From Bacteroidaceae bacterium (GTDB lineage Bacteria > Bacteroidota > Bacteroidia > Bacteroidales > Bacteroidaceae): 52,330 bases of DNA. The DNA lies in assembly GCA_024682035.1 (NCBI GenBank), contig JAIKZS010000166.1:1-52330 (forward strand), given 5' to 3'. The notes beneath the pieces were generated by a model. That model was not told the origin of the DNA. It searched no databases and saw only the letters and a program-made list of their open reading frames with translations. Below are positions 1-7,335 of this stretch, piece after piece; within the stretch, counting starts at the first letter, position 1, and each line of letters begins with the position of its first letter. The translations under genes were made by a program, and so were the position numbers.

Positions 1-64
1 TATTCAGCGAATCAGCTATTTTCTTCAGTAAATTTTTATTTCCGCAATTTAAATCATTTTTCAT
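1..64 (-). CDS. Possible start of a gene cut by the left edge
   Basis: On the minus strand an ATG at 64-62 opens a frame that stays open to base 1, giving 21 residues that begin MKNDLNCGNK. No family can be recognised from so short a piece. The same frame is also open upstream as far as a stop at 148-146, so the true start could lie further upstream. It would lie downstream of and co-directional with the SDR gene. Presence of a real gene is an inference from the open frame only. Confidence 0.25.
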   Translation of the reverse strand, partial: MKNDLNCGNKNLLKKIADSLN

Positions 65-138
65 TGGCTTCGCCCTATTTTGTCGCGACTCGGCCAAACC
101 GATGCAAGCATCTTTGGCACTCGCTGCTCCAAAAAGTC

Positions 139-870
139 CTAATTCTTAATGTGCAGTCTTACCCATAACCACCTGGGAATAAGTCTCCAGAAAAACACCA
201 ATATCTTATATCGTACATCGATAATCTCCACACTGCGTTGTTGCTTGATGGCTTTGAAAATCAGCTTAGAGACTGTTTCTTTTTTCATTAATAGAGGGTA
301 GTTCTTCCCATCGTTCAGTAAGTCAGTTTTCACAAATCCTGGGCGTATATCAGTAAACTTGATGTCGAGATGTCGCATGTGTGCTAACTGGGACAACGCC
401 TCGATATAGGTGTTTTGGAATGCTTTGGTGGCCGAATAGGAGGGAGCCATGCCCAGACCTTTCACCCCTGCGATGCTGCTGATGACGGCTATATGGCCTT
501 TGCCTCCATGTGTGGCCATCCAATTGAATGCTGTATCAACCATTCGTGTAAATCCCATGCCATTGGTAGCTACAGTGCGTAATTCAATCTCCTTGTCAAG
601 GTTGGGATTCTGCTTGCCAATGCCAGAGGCAAGAAAAAACAAGTCCATCCCTCCGTTGCTGGCAATTAGCGCTTCCAAACGTTGGGGAGCGTCTTCAGCC
701 ATGACGTCAATGGCTGCTGTCGTAACTGCCTCAGGTCTCAAGGCTTTCAGCTCATCCAATGCATTTGTCCTGCGAGCGCCAATGCCAATCGTCCATCCAT
801 CGTTCAGTAATAGCTGGCTCACCTCTTTGCCCATGCCTGATGAAGCTCCAATAATAATAGCTCGTTTCAT
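139..870 (-). CDS. Short-chain dehydrogenase/reductase (SDR family)
   Basis: This is a cytoplasmic NAD(P)-dependent oxidoreductase of the classical SDR family, 243 residues, which is normal for the family. The N-terminal Rossmann glycine motif GASSGMG is at residues 8-14. The catalytic part is visible as SSIAG followed by YSATK, the Tyr-x-x-x-Lys pair. A hydrophobic, Arg-rich tail (FFWRLIPRWLW) at the C-terminus suggests membrane association. The substrate cannot be told from sequence. It is divergent from the nitroreductase-type lipoprotein gene, and a TATATTTG -7 box lies 21 bases before its start. Family assignment is secure; a specific function is not offered. Confidence 0.92.
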   Translation of the reverse strand: MKRAIIIGASSGMGKEVSQLLLNDGWTIGIGARRTNALDELKALRPEAVTTAAIDVMAEDAPQRLEALIASNGGMDLFFLASGIGKQNPNLDKEIELRTVATNGMGFTRMVDTAFNWMATHGGKGHIAVISSIAGVKGLGMAPSYSATKAFQNTYIEALSQLAHMRHLDIKFTDIRPGFVKTDLLNDGKNYPLLMKKETVSKLIFKAIKQQRSVEIIDVRYKILVFFWRLIPRWLWVRLHIKN

Positions 871-890
871 ATTTTTTTATTTTAATAGTG

Positions 891-898
891 CAAATATA
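891..898 (-). promoter_or_regulatory. Bacteroidetes -7 box for the SDR gene
   Basis: Read on the minus strand this is TATATTTG, matching the Bacteroidetes -7 consensus TAnnTTTG. No TTTG-like -33 element is seen at the usual spacing, so the match is partial. It lies between two divergent starts. Confidence 0.4.
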
Positions 899-911
899 AT
901 GATATTATTTT

Positions 912-919
912 TACCTTTG
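912..919 (+). promoter_or_regulatory. Bacteroidetes -7 box for the nitroreductase-family gene
   Basis: TACCTTTG matches TAnnTTTG and lies 36 bases before the ATG at 956. No good -33 TTTG is present at 19-21 bases upstream. It faces the minus-strand box at 891-898, forming a compact divergent promoter pair. Confidence 0.5.
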
Positions 920-955
920 TGGTGATATTGCATGTTTAACTAAAAAATAAAGTAA

Positions 956-1612
956 ATGAAAAGTATTAAGTATCTATTGTTAGCAGTTGGTGTTATGATG
1001 ATGGCAAGTTGTGGCCAACAACCAGCTGTAGCTCCAGCTGAGCCCGTTGATCCTGCTCAGGTTGTGTTGGATAATATCATGACTCGCGTGAGTGTGCGAC
1101 AGTTTACGGCAGAACCTATTGCCAAGAGTGATTTGGAAACTATATTGAAAGCTGGCTTGCAGGCTCCAAGTGCCATGAACAAGCAGGATTGGCAAGTGCG
1201 CATTGTCACTAACCAAGATATGCTGAATACACTTTCTGGTTTTATGCTGAATACAGAGATGGGCAAGGGCATGGCTGAACGTTTGAATGGTAAGAATGCT
1301 TTTGCTAATGCGCCAGCTGTTGCTTTTATAGCTGCTGAAACAGGAGAGAATGCTACAGCTTATAATCGTGAAGATACTGCACTGCTGAGTGAGAATATGT
1401 TGTTGGCTGTTCATGCTTTGGGTTTGGGCGCTACCTATCAGGCTGCACCTGCACGTATGATAAATGACAGCGCTGAGGCGAAGGATTTCCTAAAGAATTC
1501 ATTGGGTTTTCCTGAAAATGCAGAACTGATAAATGTCATCATTATGGGGCATCCAGCAGAGACTCCAGCGGTGAAAGATCGCGACCAAAATAAGGGGCGC
1601 ATTATTGAATAG
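956..1612 (+). CDS. Nitroreductase-family lipoprotein
   Basis: This is an FMN-dependent nitroreductase-like protein of 218 residues. The N-terminus is a lipoprotein signal with lipobox MASC (Cys at residue 19), so the protein should sit on the periplasmic side of a membrane. After it come features of the nitroreductase fold: RVSVRQFTAEPI near residues 44-55 (the R-S-x-R-x-F/Y motif that binds FMN phosphate), the QAPSAMNKQDWQ segment, and a C-terminal GHPAE motif (GxP). Lipid-anchored nitroreductase-fold proteins occur in Bacteroidetes; electron donor and substrate are unknown. A terminator directly follows, separating it from the T6SS block. Confidence 0.88.
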   Translation: MKSIKYLLLAVGVMMMASCGQQPAVAPAEPVDPAQVVLDNIMTRVSVRQFTAEPIAKSDLETILKAGLQAPSAMNKQDWQVRIVTNQDMLNTLSGFMLNTEMGKGMAERLNGKNAFANAPAVAFIAAETGENATAYNREDTALLSENMLLAVHALGLGATYQAAPARMINDSAEAKDFLKNSLGFPENAELINVIIMGHPAETPAVKDRDQNKGRIIE

Positions 1613-1636
1613 ATTGCTATTTGAAATGTATAATTA

Positions 1637-1680
1637 TGACGCACTTCCATATTTTTTTATGCCAGTGCGTTATTTTTTTT
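1637..1680 (+). terminator. Rho-independent terminator after the nitroreductase-family gene
   Basis: TGACGCACT at 1637-1645 pairs with AGTGCGTTA at 1664-1672 (one G-U pair). The loop can add CATA/TATG. A run of eight T follows at 1673-1680. It insulates the downstream T6SS operon from read-through. Confidence 0.75.
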
Positions 1681-1687
1681 CTTTTTT

Positions 1688-1720
1688 TTTGCCAAAATTG
1701 TTTTTTTTTGTTTTTCTTTG
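1688..1720 (+). promoter_or_regulatory. Candidate promoter of the T6SS/ubiquitin-like operon
   Basis: TTTG at 1688-1691 and TTTCTTTG at 1713-1720 are spaced by 21 bases, matching the Bacteroidetes -33/-7 layout except for one base in the -7 box (TT instead of TA). The spacer contains a run of nine T at 1701-1709. The ATG of tssH follows 41 bases later. The general T-richness here lowers confidence. Confidence 0.45.
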
Positions 1721-1761
1721 TAACAATAATGACTATTATTATATAATGAAAGACACATTTT

Positions 1762-3993
1762 ATGAACGAAAAACTAAAAAACATTGCTAATTCATACGCC
1801 GAAGAATTCTGTAGTGATGCTATATATCCTGCTCATCTGTTCAAAGCAATCTTACATCAAGAGATTGGTTTAGTACGCTTTATAGAAAAAGATCTGGATA
1901 AAGATTATTACTATTTGCAAGATTGGGCTGATGTTCAAATGCAATTGGCTCCAAGGGCTGTACGCCCTATGCGCGATTTGGAATATAGTGAAGAGTCTCA
2001 AGCCGTTTTGGATGAGGCTGAAAACTATATGGTGAAGTTTGGGCTGGACGAATGTACGGATGTGTGTGTGCTTGCCTCTTTGGTAACTCCTGGTGTGGGC
2101 TTTTCTTTCGACCAACTGAAGACTTTACCGCTTACTCCATCGGATATTAGTGCTAAGATGGGGGGAGGCGTGAATGTTGAAGCTCCTTACATGGAGGGTG
2201 ATGAACTTAAAAAACACACGCCAGCAGCAGGGGGCAAGGGTAATCTTGCTAAATATTGCGTAGATAAGACAGCTATGGCTCGTTCTGGCAATCTTGATAA
2301 AGTGATTGGCTTTGAGAATGAAATATCTGTTATTTATGAAATTTTAGGCCGTAAGACCAAAGCAAATTTGTTGATTACTGGTGAGGCTGGGGTTGGTAAG
2401 ACCTCTCTCGTGAATGGCTTTATTCAACAATTGGCAGAAGGGCATGAGCCTGGTTTTTTGAACGATGCTATTGTTTATGAACTCGATACAGCTTTGTTGG
2501 GAAGTGATGCCCAATATAAAGGAGAAATTGATGATCGCTTTAAAGGGGTGATTACTGAAATTGAAAATTTGCCGAATGCTGTATTGGTTATAGAATCGAT
2601 AGATAAGTTGTTCGATAAACAAGGGCCTTTGTTTGAATGCTCTTCACTTCTGAAGAATGAACTTAATAAAGGTCGCCTGCAACTTATTTGTACTTCCAGC
2701 ATTGATGGTTATACCAAGAACATAGAAACCGATAAGGAAATGATTTCTAACTTGGAGAAAATTACAGTTGAGGAACCAACTGCTGACCATACACTGGATA
2801 TTCTGAAAGGCATTATGCCAGCATATGAGGATTTCCATCAGCTCACTATTAGCGAACCTGATTTGGTGGAAGCCATTAGATTGGCTAAACGCTATATGAC
2901 TGATAAATCATTACCGGCTTCGGCCATTGACTTGATAGATCGTACGATGGCTCATGTGAAAGTGGAAAATGATTTGGGTGATAAAGAGCAGATACATACT
3001 GAGTTAAAGATTGATGATTTAACTGCTGTGGTGGCTAAACAGACTGGCATTCCTTTGGGTAAGGTACAGACACAGGAACGCGACCGCTTGTTGGGTGGCG
3101 AGGAAATCTTGAAAAAACGCGTTGTAGGACAGGATTTGGCTGTTAAGAAAGTGCTCGATGCTGTATATGAGGCTCGCTCGGGCTTGAATAAAAAAGGACA
3201 GCCTATGGGTTCGTTCTTCTTCCTGGGTCCTACGGGTACTGGTAAAACCGAGTTGTCAAAAGCTTTGGCAGAATTTTTGTTTGGTGACGAGAGTGCTTTG
3301 TTGCGTTTTGATATGTCAGAATTTAAAGAAGAACATTCTGTAGCCTTGCTTTATGGAGCGCCTCCGGGTTATGTGGGTTACGAAGAAGGTGGCTTGTTGG
3401 TGAATAAAATTCGTCAAACTCCTTATTCTGTGGTGTTGTTCGATGAAATTGAAAAAGCACATAAGTCGGTGTTCGATCTTTTCTTGCAGATATTGGATGA
3501 AGGTAAATTGCACGATCGTTTAGGTCGTGTGGGTGATTTTTCGAATGCCTTGATTCTGTTTACATCCAATATTGGCGCACAGACTATCATTCAAGAATTT
3601 AATACTGGTGAGGTGCCTCAAAACAATGAGTTGATGGATATTATGCAAAGTTATTTCCGACCTGAATTCTTGGCTCGTTTAACTGAGATTGTTCCATTTG
3701 CTCCTATAACGGATAAAACGGTTACTGCCATCTTCGATATACATATGAAGGGGTTGCTTAAGTTGTTGGCTGAGCAGGATATTACTTTGGAATTGACTCC
3801 TGAAGCTCGTGAAACGATCGCAATGCGTGGATTCAACCAAAAATATGGTGCACGTCCTATCTTGGGTATCATTCGCAAGGAACTTCGTCATCCAATATCT
3901 AAAATGATGATTGCTGGTAAAATTAAATCTGGCGACCACATTGTTGTATCAGTTGATGAACAGGGTAATCCTGTTATTGAAGTGAAGAACTGA
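1762..3993 (+). CDS. tssH: ClpV-type AAA+ sheath disassembly ATPase (TssH)
   Basis: This is a two-ring Clp/Hsp100 ATPase of 743 residues that recycles contracted TssB/TssC sheaths in the cytoplasm. It has a Clp_N-like N-domain (about 1-90), a first AAA module with Walker A GEAGVGKT (K213), and a second with GPTGTGKTE (K495) and Walker B VVLFDE (D561-E562). The first module is degenerate. Where an IDE Walker B is expected there is I-E278-S279, and the Arg-finger position is S-N-L-E (329-332) instead of E-R-R-F. ATP hydrolysis is therefore probably confined to the second ring. At 743 residues it is shorter than typical ClpV (about 850-900). It is the first gene of the operon, directly before tssB and tssC, which separates it from housekeeping ClpB. 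Confidence 0.93.
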   Translation: MNEKLKNIANSYAEEFCSDAIYPAHLFKAILHQEIGLVRFIEKDLDKDYYYLQDWADVQMQLAPRAVRPMRDLEYSEESQAVLDEAENYMVKFGLDECTDVCVLASLVTPGVGFSFDQLKTLPLTPSDISAKMGGGVNVEAPYMEGDELKKHTPAAGGKGNLAKYCVDKTAMARSGNLDKVIGFENEISVIYEILGRKTKANLLITGEAGVGKTSLVNGFIQQLAEGHEPGFLNDAIVYELDTALLGSDAQYKGEIDDRFKGVITEIENLPNAVLVIESIDKLFDKQGPLFECSSLLKNELNKGRLQLICTSSIDGYTKNIETDKEMISNLEKITVEEPTADHTLDILKGIMPAYEDFHQLTISEPDLVEAIRLAKRYMTDKSLPASAIDLIDRTMAHVKVENDLGDKEQIHTELKIDDLTAVVAKQTGIPLGKVQTQERDRLLGGEEILKKRVVGQDLAVKKVLDAVYEARSGLNKKGQPMGSFFFLGPTGTGKTELSKALAEFLFGDESALLRFDMSEFKEEHSVALLYGAPPGYVGYEEGGLLVNKIRQTPYSVVLFDEIEKAHKSVFDLFLQILDEGKLHDRLGRVGDFSNALILFTSNIGAQTIIQEFNTGEVPQNNELMDIMQSYFRPEFLARLTEIVPFAPITDKTVTAIFDIHMKGLLKLLAEQDITLELTPEARETIAMRGFNQKYGARPILGIIRKELRHPISKMMIAGKIKSGDHIVVSVDEQGNPVIEVKN

Positions 3994-4037
3994 ATAAATA
4001 ATAATAATTAAAATATAATCTAAAAAAAATTAAGACT

Positions 4038-4511
4038 ATGGCAATGAAAGAAAACTTTATTTCCATGGCTCCAGATGAGGAGTCAAATGCGAAAGTCAGT
4101 CTGATTGATCAGAACAAAACGCTGATGATGGATCAGTACACTACTGATGTTGAGGCTGGTGCGCCTGAATTAGTAGAAGATATTCAGAATATTAATGACG
4201 CTTTTGAACATTTCAAACCCAAAGTAAATGTGTCATTCACTGATGAAGAGGGTGGCTCGGTTGAAGAAACCCTTCATTTTGGTGAAATTCGTGATTTTGA
4301 AGCTCAAGGTGGTAAAGGCCGTTTGGTGGAAAACAGTCCTTTCTTAAGTGGTGTGAAGATGAAAATTGAAACGAACGCAAAAATTCGTAAAAGCATCGAG
4401 CAGAATCGTAAATTGCGCGATATCCTGAAAGAAGCAGGTTCTCGTGAAGAGCTGAAAACAATGTTACAGTCTATGTTGGCTGAGTTGGAAGAAGCAAATA
4501 AGAATAATTAA
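4038..4511 (+). CDS. tssB: T6SS contractile sheath small subunit (TssB/VipA)
   Basis: The 157-residue cytoplasmic protein matches the small sheath subunit. The central segment with VNVSFTDEEGG, LHFGEIRDFE and FLSGVKMKIE is typical of TssB, and a helical C-terminus (RKLRDILKEAGSREELKTML) would interlock with TssC. It polymerises with TssC around the Hcp tube. It sits between tssH and tssC, 22 bases before tssC. Length is normal for Bacteroidetes members. Confidence 0.92.
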   Translation: MAMKENFISMAPDEESNAKVSLIDQNKTLMMDQYTTDVEAGAPELVEDIQNINDAFEHFKPKVNVSFTDEEGGSVEETLHFGEIRDFEAQGGKGRLVENSPFLSGVKMKIETNAKIRKSIEQNRKLRDILKEAGSREELKTMLQSMLAELEEANKNN

Positions 4512-4533
4512 TCTAAAAACGTAAGAGATAACT

Positions 4534-5901
4534 ATGGCAGATACTGAAATGCAGAAAGCACAGGCAACCGAACAGGCTGCTGGTGGACTTCAAGAAAAAG
4601 CCGAACAGAAAGATGTAACCAAATTGTTATCAGCTTTTGGCGGCTTTAACGCTATTCGTGGCTTTATGCCTGATGCTGACAATATGAACCCTGCTAAGAA
4701 GGCAGTGAAGAATGTGTTCTTGTCAGATAAAAGATTCAAAGGCAAACGTGAAGATTTGGCGCGTGAAATTAGCAGATGGTTGGAATTGTTGGACTCAGAT
4801 GCTGATTCAGCAACGAGTTTTGCAGATGCCTGCAAACAGGATGAACAGAAATATACTGGCGTTCTGAAGCAGGGTATTACCGATGCTTTATTCGCTACCA
4901 AAGATTTGGAGCGCTCTTATCGTGAACTCGACTCTTTCTTTAAGACATGTGGTACAGACAAAGTGAAAAACTTGCGTATTATCAATGTGTTAAAGGATGA
5001 TATCGCTGATCCAGATTCAGGCTTTTCACATGAGGTGGAAGACTTGTTGCGTAATGGCTTTGACCGTCTGAGTCTGAAGGATGCATATAGCTTGGTTTGT
5101 GTTCCTGGTGATGTGTTTAAAGATAAGACAACGTTGTTACAGTGGGCTAAAATTGCTTTTAAATATAAGGTGATTTTGATTACTGATCATGCTGATGAGT
5201 TCTCTTTCGATGACTTGAAAGACAATACTGATGGTTATCGTGACAGCGATCAGGAGCTGATGAATGTGGTAATGTGTGCAAACTGGATTGTTGGACGTGA
5301 AGCAGAAAAGATGTCGGCTGACGAAGAAGATACGAAGGCTTTCTTTATCGCTCCATCTGCTGCACTTTGTGGTAAACTGTATGACGAGACAGCCAATATG
5401 GCACAGGGTGCTGGTGGTAAAAAATATGGTACACTGGATGGAGTGAAGGGTGTTAAACTTGATCTGTTGAAATCTGAGATTGCTGCTTTGATGGACAATC
5501 AGGTGATTCCAATGGTGTATAGCGAAGGCCGTGTAATGGCATTTAACAACACGACGCTTTATAATGGTGACCTCGATGCCATGAAAGAGTATCCAATTGT
5601 ACGTGTATTCGATTGGGTAAAGAAGGTACTGATGAACTTTGTTCATGAGGTGGCATTGGAGAATTGGGATCCATATAACTCTCCTAAGAACTTGAAGGCT
5701 AAAATTCAAGATTTTTTGAATATGTATAAGGGTTACGGAAACTTGTTCCAGAATTATGAGATTGGCGAACCTCGTCAGGATCCTGTGACCAAGCGTATTA
5801 CCTGCGACATTACCCTGACTCCTTTCTATGCTGCTAAGAACTTCGTAATTAAAGTGGCTGCAGACAAGAAGGACAAGGAAGCTGCAATGGCAAGTGCATG
5901 A
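4534..5901 (+). CDS. tssC: T6SS contractile sheath large subunit (TssC/VipB)
   Basis: This 455-residue protein is the large sheath subunit. It has a polar N-terminal stretch (1-30) followed by LLSAFGGFNAIRGFMPD, a helical region, and the C-terminal handshake strand region ITCDITLTPFYAAKNFVIKV that packs on TssB. In known systems the N-terminal part of VipB carries the ClpV recognition helix; that role is transferred from family knowledge. Together with tssB it forms the contractile outer tube. Its position after tssB is invariant in T6SS loci. Confidence 0.92.
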   Translation: MADTEMQKAQATEQAAGGLQEKAEQKDVTKLLSAFGGFNAIRGFMPDADNMNPAKKAVKNVFLSDKRFKGKREDLAREISRWLELLDSDADSATSFADACKQDEQKYTGVLKQGITDALFATKDLERSYRELDSFFKTCGTDKVKNLRIINVLKDDIADPDSGFSHEVEDLLRNGFDRLSLKDAYSLVCVPGDVFKDKTTLLQWAKIAFKYKVILITDHADEFSFDDLKDNTDGYRDSDQELMNVVMCANWIVGREAEKMSADEEDTKAFFIAPSAALCGKLYDETANMAQGAGGKKYGTLDGVKGVKLDLLKSEIAALMDNQVIPMVYSEGRVMAFNNTTLYNGDLDAMKEYPIVRVFDWVKKVLMNFVHEVALENWDPYNSPKNLKAKIQDFLNMYKGYGNLFQNYEIGEPRQDPVTKRITCDITLTPFYAAKNFVIKVAADKKDKEAAMASA

Positions 5902-5952
5902 AACATATGAGATAAAACATGTTGGTTATTAACTTTTTTAATTTTTTTAATT

Positions 5953-6345
5953 ATGGCAAAAACACCTGTTAAATTGGAAGTTGACGGCTATAAGGAAAGA
6001 GAAGTACTTATGGTAACGTATGAGTTTGATCAGGCAACTGATGTTGAAGGTCAAATGACTGGTATCCCTCGCGGAGGAAAAATAACTATTCGCGTGAAGG
6101 CATTAAATGATGGTACGCCTGACTTACTGGCTTGGATGGTTGAGCGTAATCTGCCGAAAGATGGAGTGATTACCTTCTTGGAGACTAAGACCAATAAGGA
6201 AATGAAGACTATTAAATTTACGAGAGGCTATTGTGTGAACTTCGATGAGAAGTGGGAAGACAAGATGGGCCACTATGAAGAAATAGTAGTTACTTGCCAG
6301 AAGATCGAGTTTGGCAATGTGGTTTATGAGAACGACTGGGCATAA
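5953..6345 (+). CDS. tssD: T6SS inner tube protein Hcp (TssD), copy 1
   Basis: This is a 130-residue beta-barrel tube protein of the Bacteroidetes TssD type, recognised by YEFDQATDVEGQMTGIPRGGKITIRVKALNDG, an acidic Trp-containing loop and a C-terminal VVYENDW motif. Hexameric rings stack into the tube that is fired through the sheath and can carry effectors in its lumen. It is closely related to the next gene; the two share the FDQATD-EGQ-TGIPRGG core. High expression of tube genes is usual. There is no signal peptide. Confidence 0.9.
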   Translation: MAKTPVKLEVDGYKEREVLMVTYEFDQATDVEGQMTGIPRGGKITIRVKALNDGTPDLLAWMVERNLPKDGVITFLETKTNKEMKTIKFTRGYCVNFDEKWEDKMGHYEEIVVTCQKIEFGNVVYENDWA

Positions 6346-6403
6346 CGAGTGACGTTTAGAGCCGAACTAAAAACGTATTAACAATTAAAAATTTATTATT
6401 ATT

Positions 6404-6802
6404 ATGGCAGATAATGTTAATCCAGTAATATTAGAGGTGAAAGATTTTGAACCTCGTGAAGTGATCATGGTTGACTATAAGTTCGACCAGGCTACCGATA
6501 TTGAAGGCCAATTAACGGGTATTCCACGTGGTGGTAGAGTAACTATCCGTGTTAAAGCTATGAATGATGGTAATAACCAACTTTTATCTTGGATGCTTGA
6601 TCCAACAGGCCCACGCGATTTCTCTGTAAAGTTTAGCAACACTATTGATGGATCAGCAATGAAGGAACTGAAAGGTACCGCTTGCTATTGCATTCACTAC
6701 GTAGAGAAATGGGAAGATGGTGAGCAGCACTATGAGGAAATTCTGGTGTCTTGCCAGCAGTTGGAGAACGGTCCTGTTTCATACGTGAATCCTTGGAAGT
6801 AA
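6404..6802 (+). CDS. tssD: T6SS inner tube protein Hcp (TssD), copy 2
   Basis: This is a 132-residue paralogue of the preceding tube protein with the same core (YKFDQATDIEGQLTGIPRGGRVTIRVKAMNDG) and a C-terminal VSYVNPW. The two copies probably arose by tandem duplication and may make mixed tubes, or one may be an adapter for cargo or for the tube base. A strong hairpin lies just downstream at 6825-6866 and may set or protect the level of this part of the transcript. Confidence 0.9.
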   Translation: MADNVNPVILEVKDFEPREVIMVDYKFDQATDIEGQLTGIPRGGRVTIRVKAMNDGNNQLLSWMLDPTGPRDFSVKFSNTIDGSAMKELKGTACYCIHYVEKWEDGEQHYEEILVSCQQLENGPVSYVNPWK

Positions 6803-6824
6803 TCTTCCTTTTATAATTTGGTAC

Positions 6825-6866
6825 TGTCAACTGGCCCAATCTATGTATTAATTGGGCTGGTTGACA
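6825..6866 (+). promoter_or_regulatory. Long hairpin between the second and third Hcp-type genes
   Basis: TGTCAACTGGCCCAAT (6825-6840) pairs over 16 positions with ATTGGGCTGGTTGACA (6851-6866), two of them G-U pairs, around a 10-base loop. No T-tract follows, so it is not a classical terminator. It may act as a 3' stabiliser or processing site for the abundant hcp message, or as a leaky attenuator between structural genes and the spike and baseplate genes. Confidence 0.6.
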
Positions 6867-6900
6867 AACCTTATTTAATAATATATTAATATTTAAGACT

Positions 6901-7320
6901 ATGGCTCTGAACGCAAAATTGCAATTTGGGGATAATGTCAATAAACTTTACCCACAGTCATATTTAGTCGCTGACTGTAGTTTCCACTTTGTTAGAGGCT
7001 ACAATCATGCCCAACCCGAATCTGATGCGAGATGTGATAGGGTAGATTTAACATTGGTTGCACCTAGCAAGGAAAATCTTACTTTGTATGACTGGTTTAT
7101 TTCAGGAAGTTCTCAGAATGGCCGTATAGTTTTTCAAACTGCCAGTGTGGGCAGTGAAACAGATGTTAATAAGATTATAACTTTTGATGATGCTTACTGC
7201 TATTCATTGGCAGAAGAATATCAAATTAATAATGAACAACAAAGACTGCTTAAAGTGTCTTTTGTTGCTGATATTATACATATCAGTGGTGTTGAGTTTG
7301 ATAATATTTACAAGAATTAA
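6901..7320 (+). CDS. Divergent Hcp-type (TssD-like) protein
   Basis: This 139-residue protein follows the two Hcp genes and has the same layout. It has a start like other TssD proteins (MALNAKLQFGDN), a strand CSFHFVRGYNH followed by a GRP-less variable loop, LTLYDWFISGS, a repeat of basic and beta segments, then DDAYCYSLAEEYQ and LLKVSFVADIIHISGVEF. It is clearly diverged from copies 1 and 2. In Bacteroidetes T6SS loci such divergent tube proteins are thought to cap the tube or adapt it to VgrG. It lies 15 bases before vgrG, which supports a role at the tube-spike junction. Confidence 0.75.
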   Translation: MALNAKLQFGDNVNKLYPQSYLVADCSFHFVRGYNHAQPESDARCDRVDLTLVAPSKENLTLYDWFISGSSQNGRIVFQTASVGSETDVNKIITFDDAYCYSLAEEYQINNEQQRLLKVSFVADIIHISGVEFDNIYKN

Positions 7321-7335
7321 ATCACAACAAATACT

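Noticed and set aside
449..925. A 158-codon plus-strand frame opposite the SDR gene
   Set aside because: It is antisense to a well-matched SDR enzyme, and its product shows no domain or composition of a real protein.
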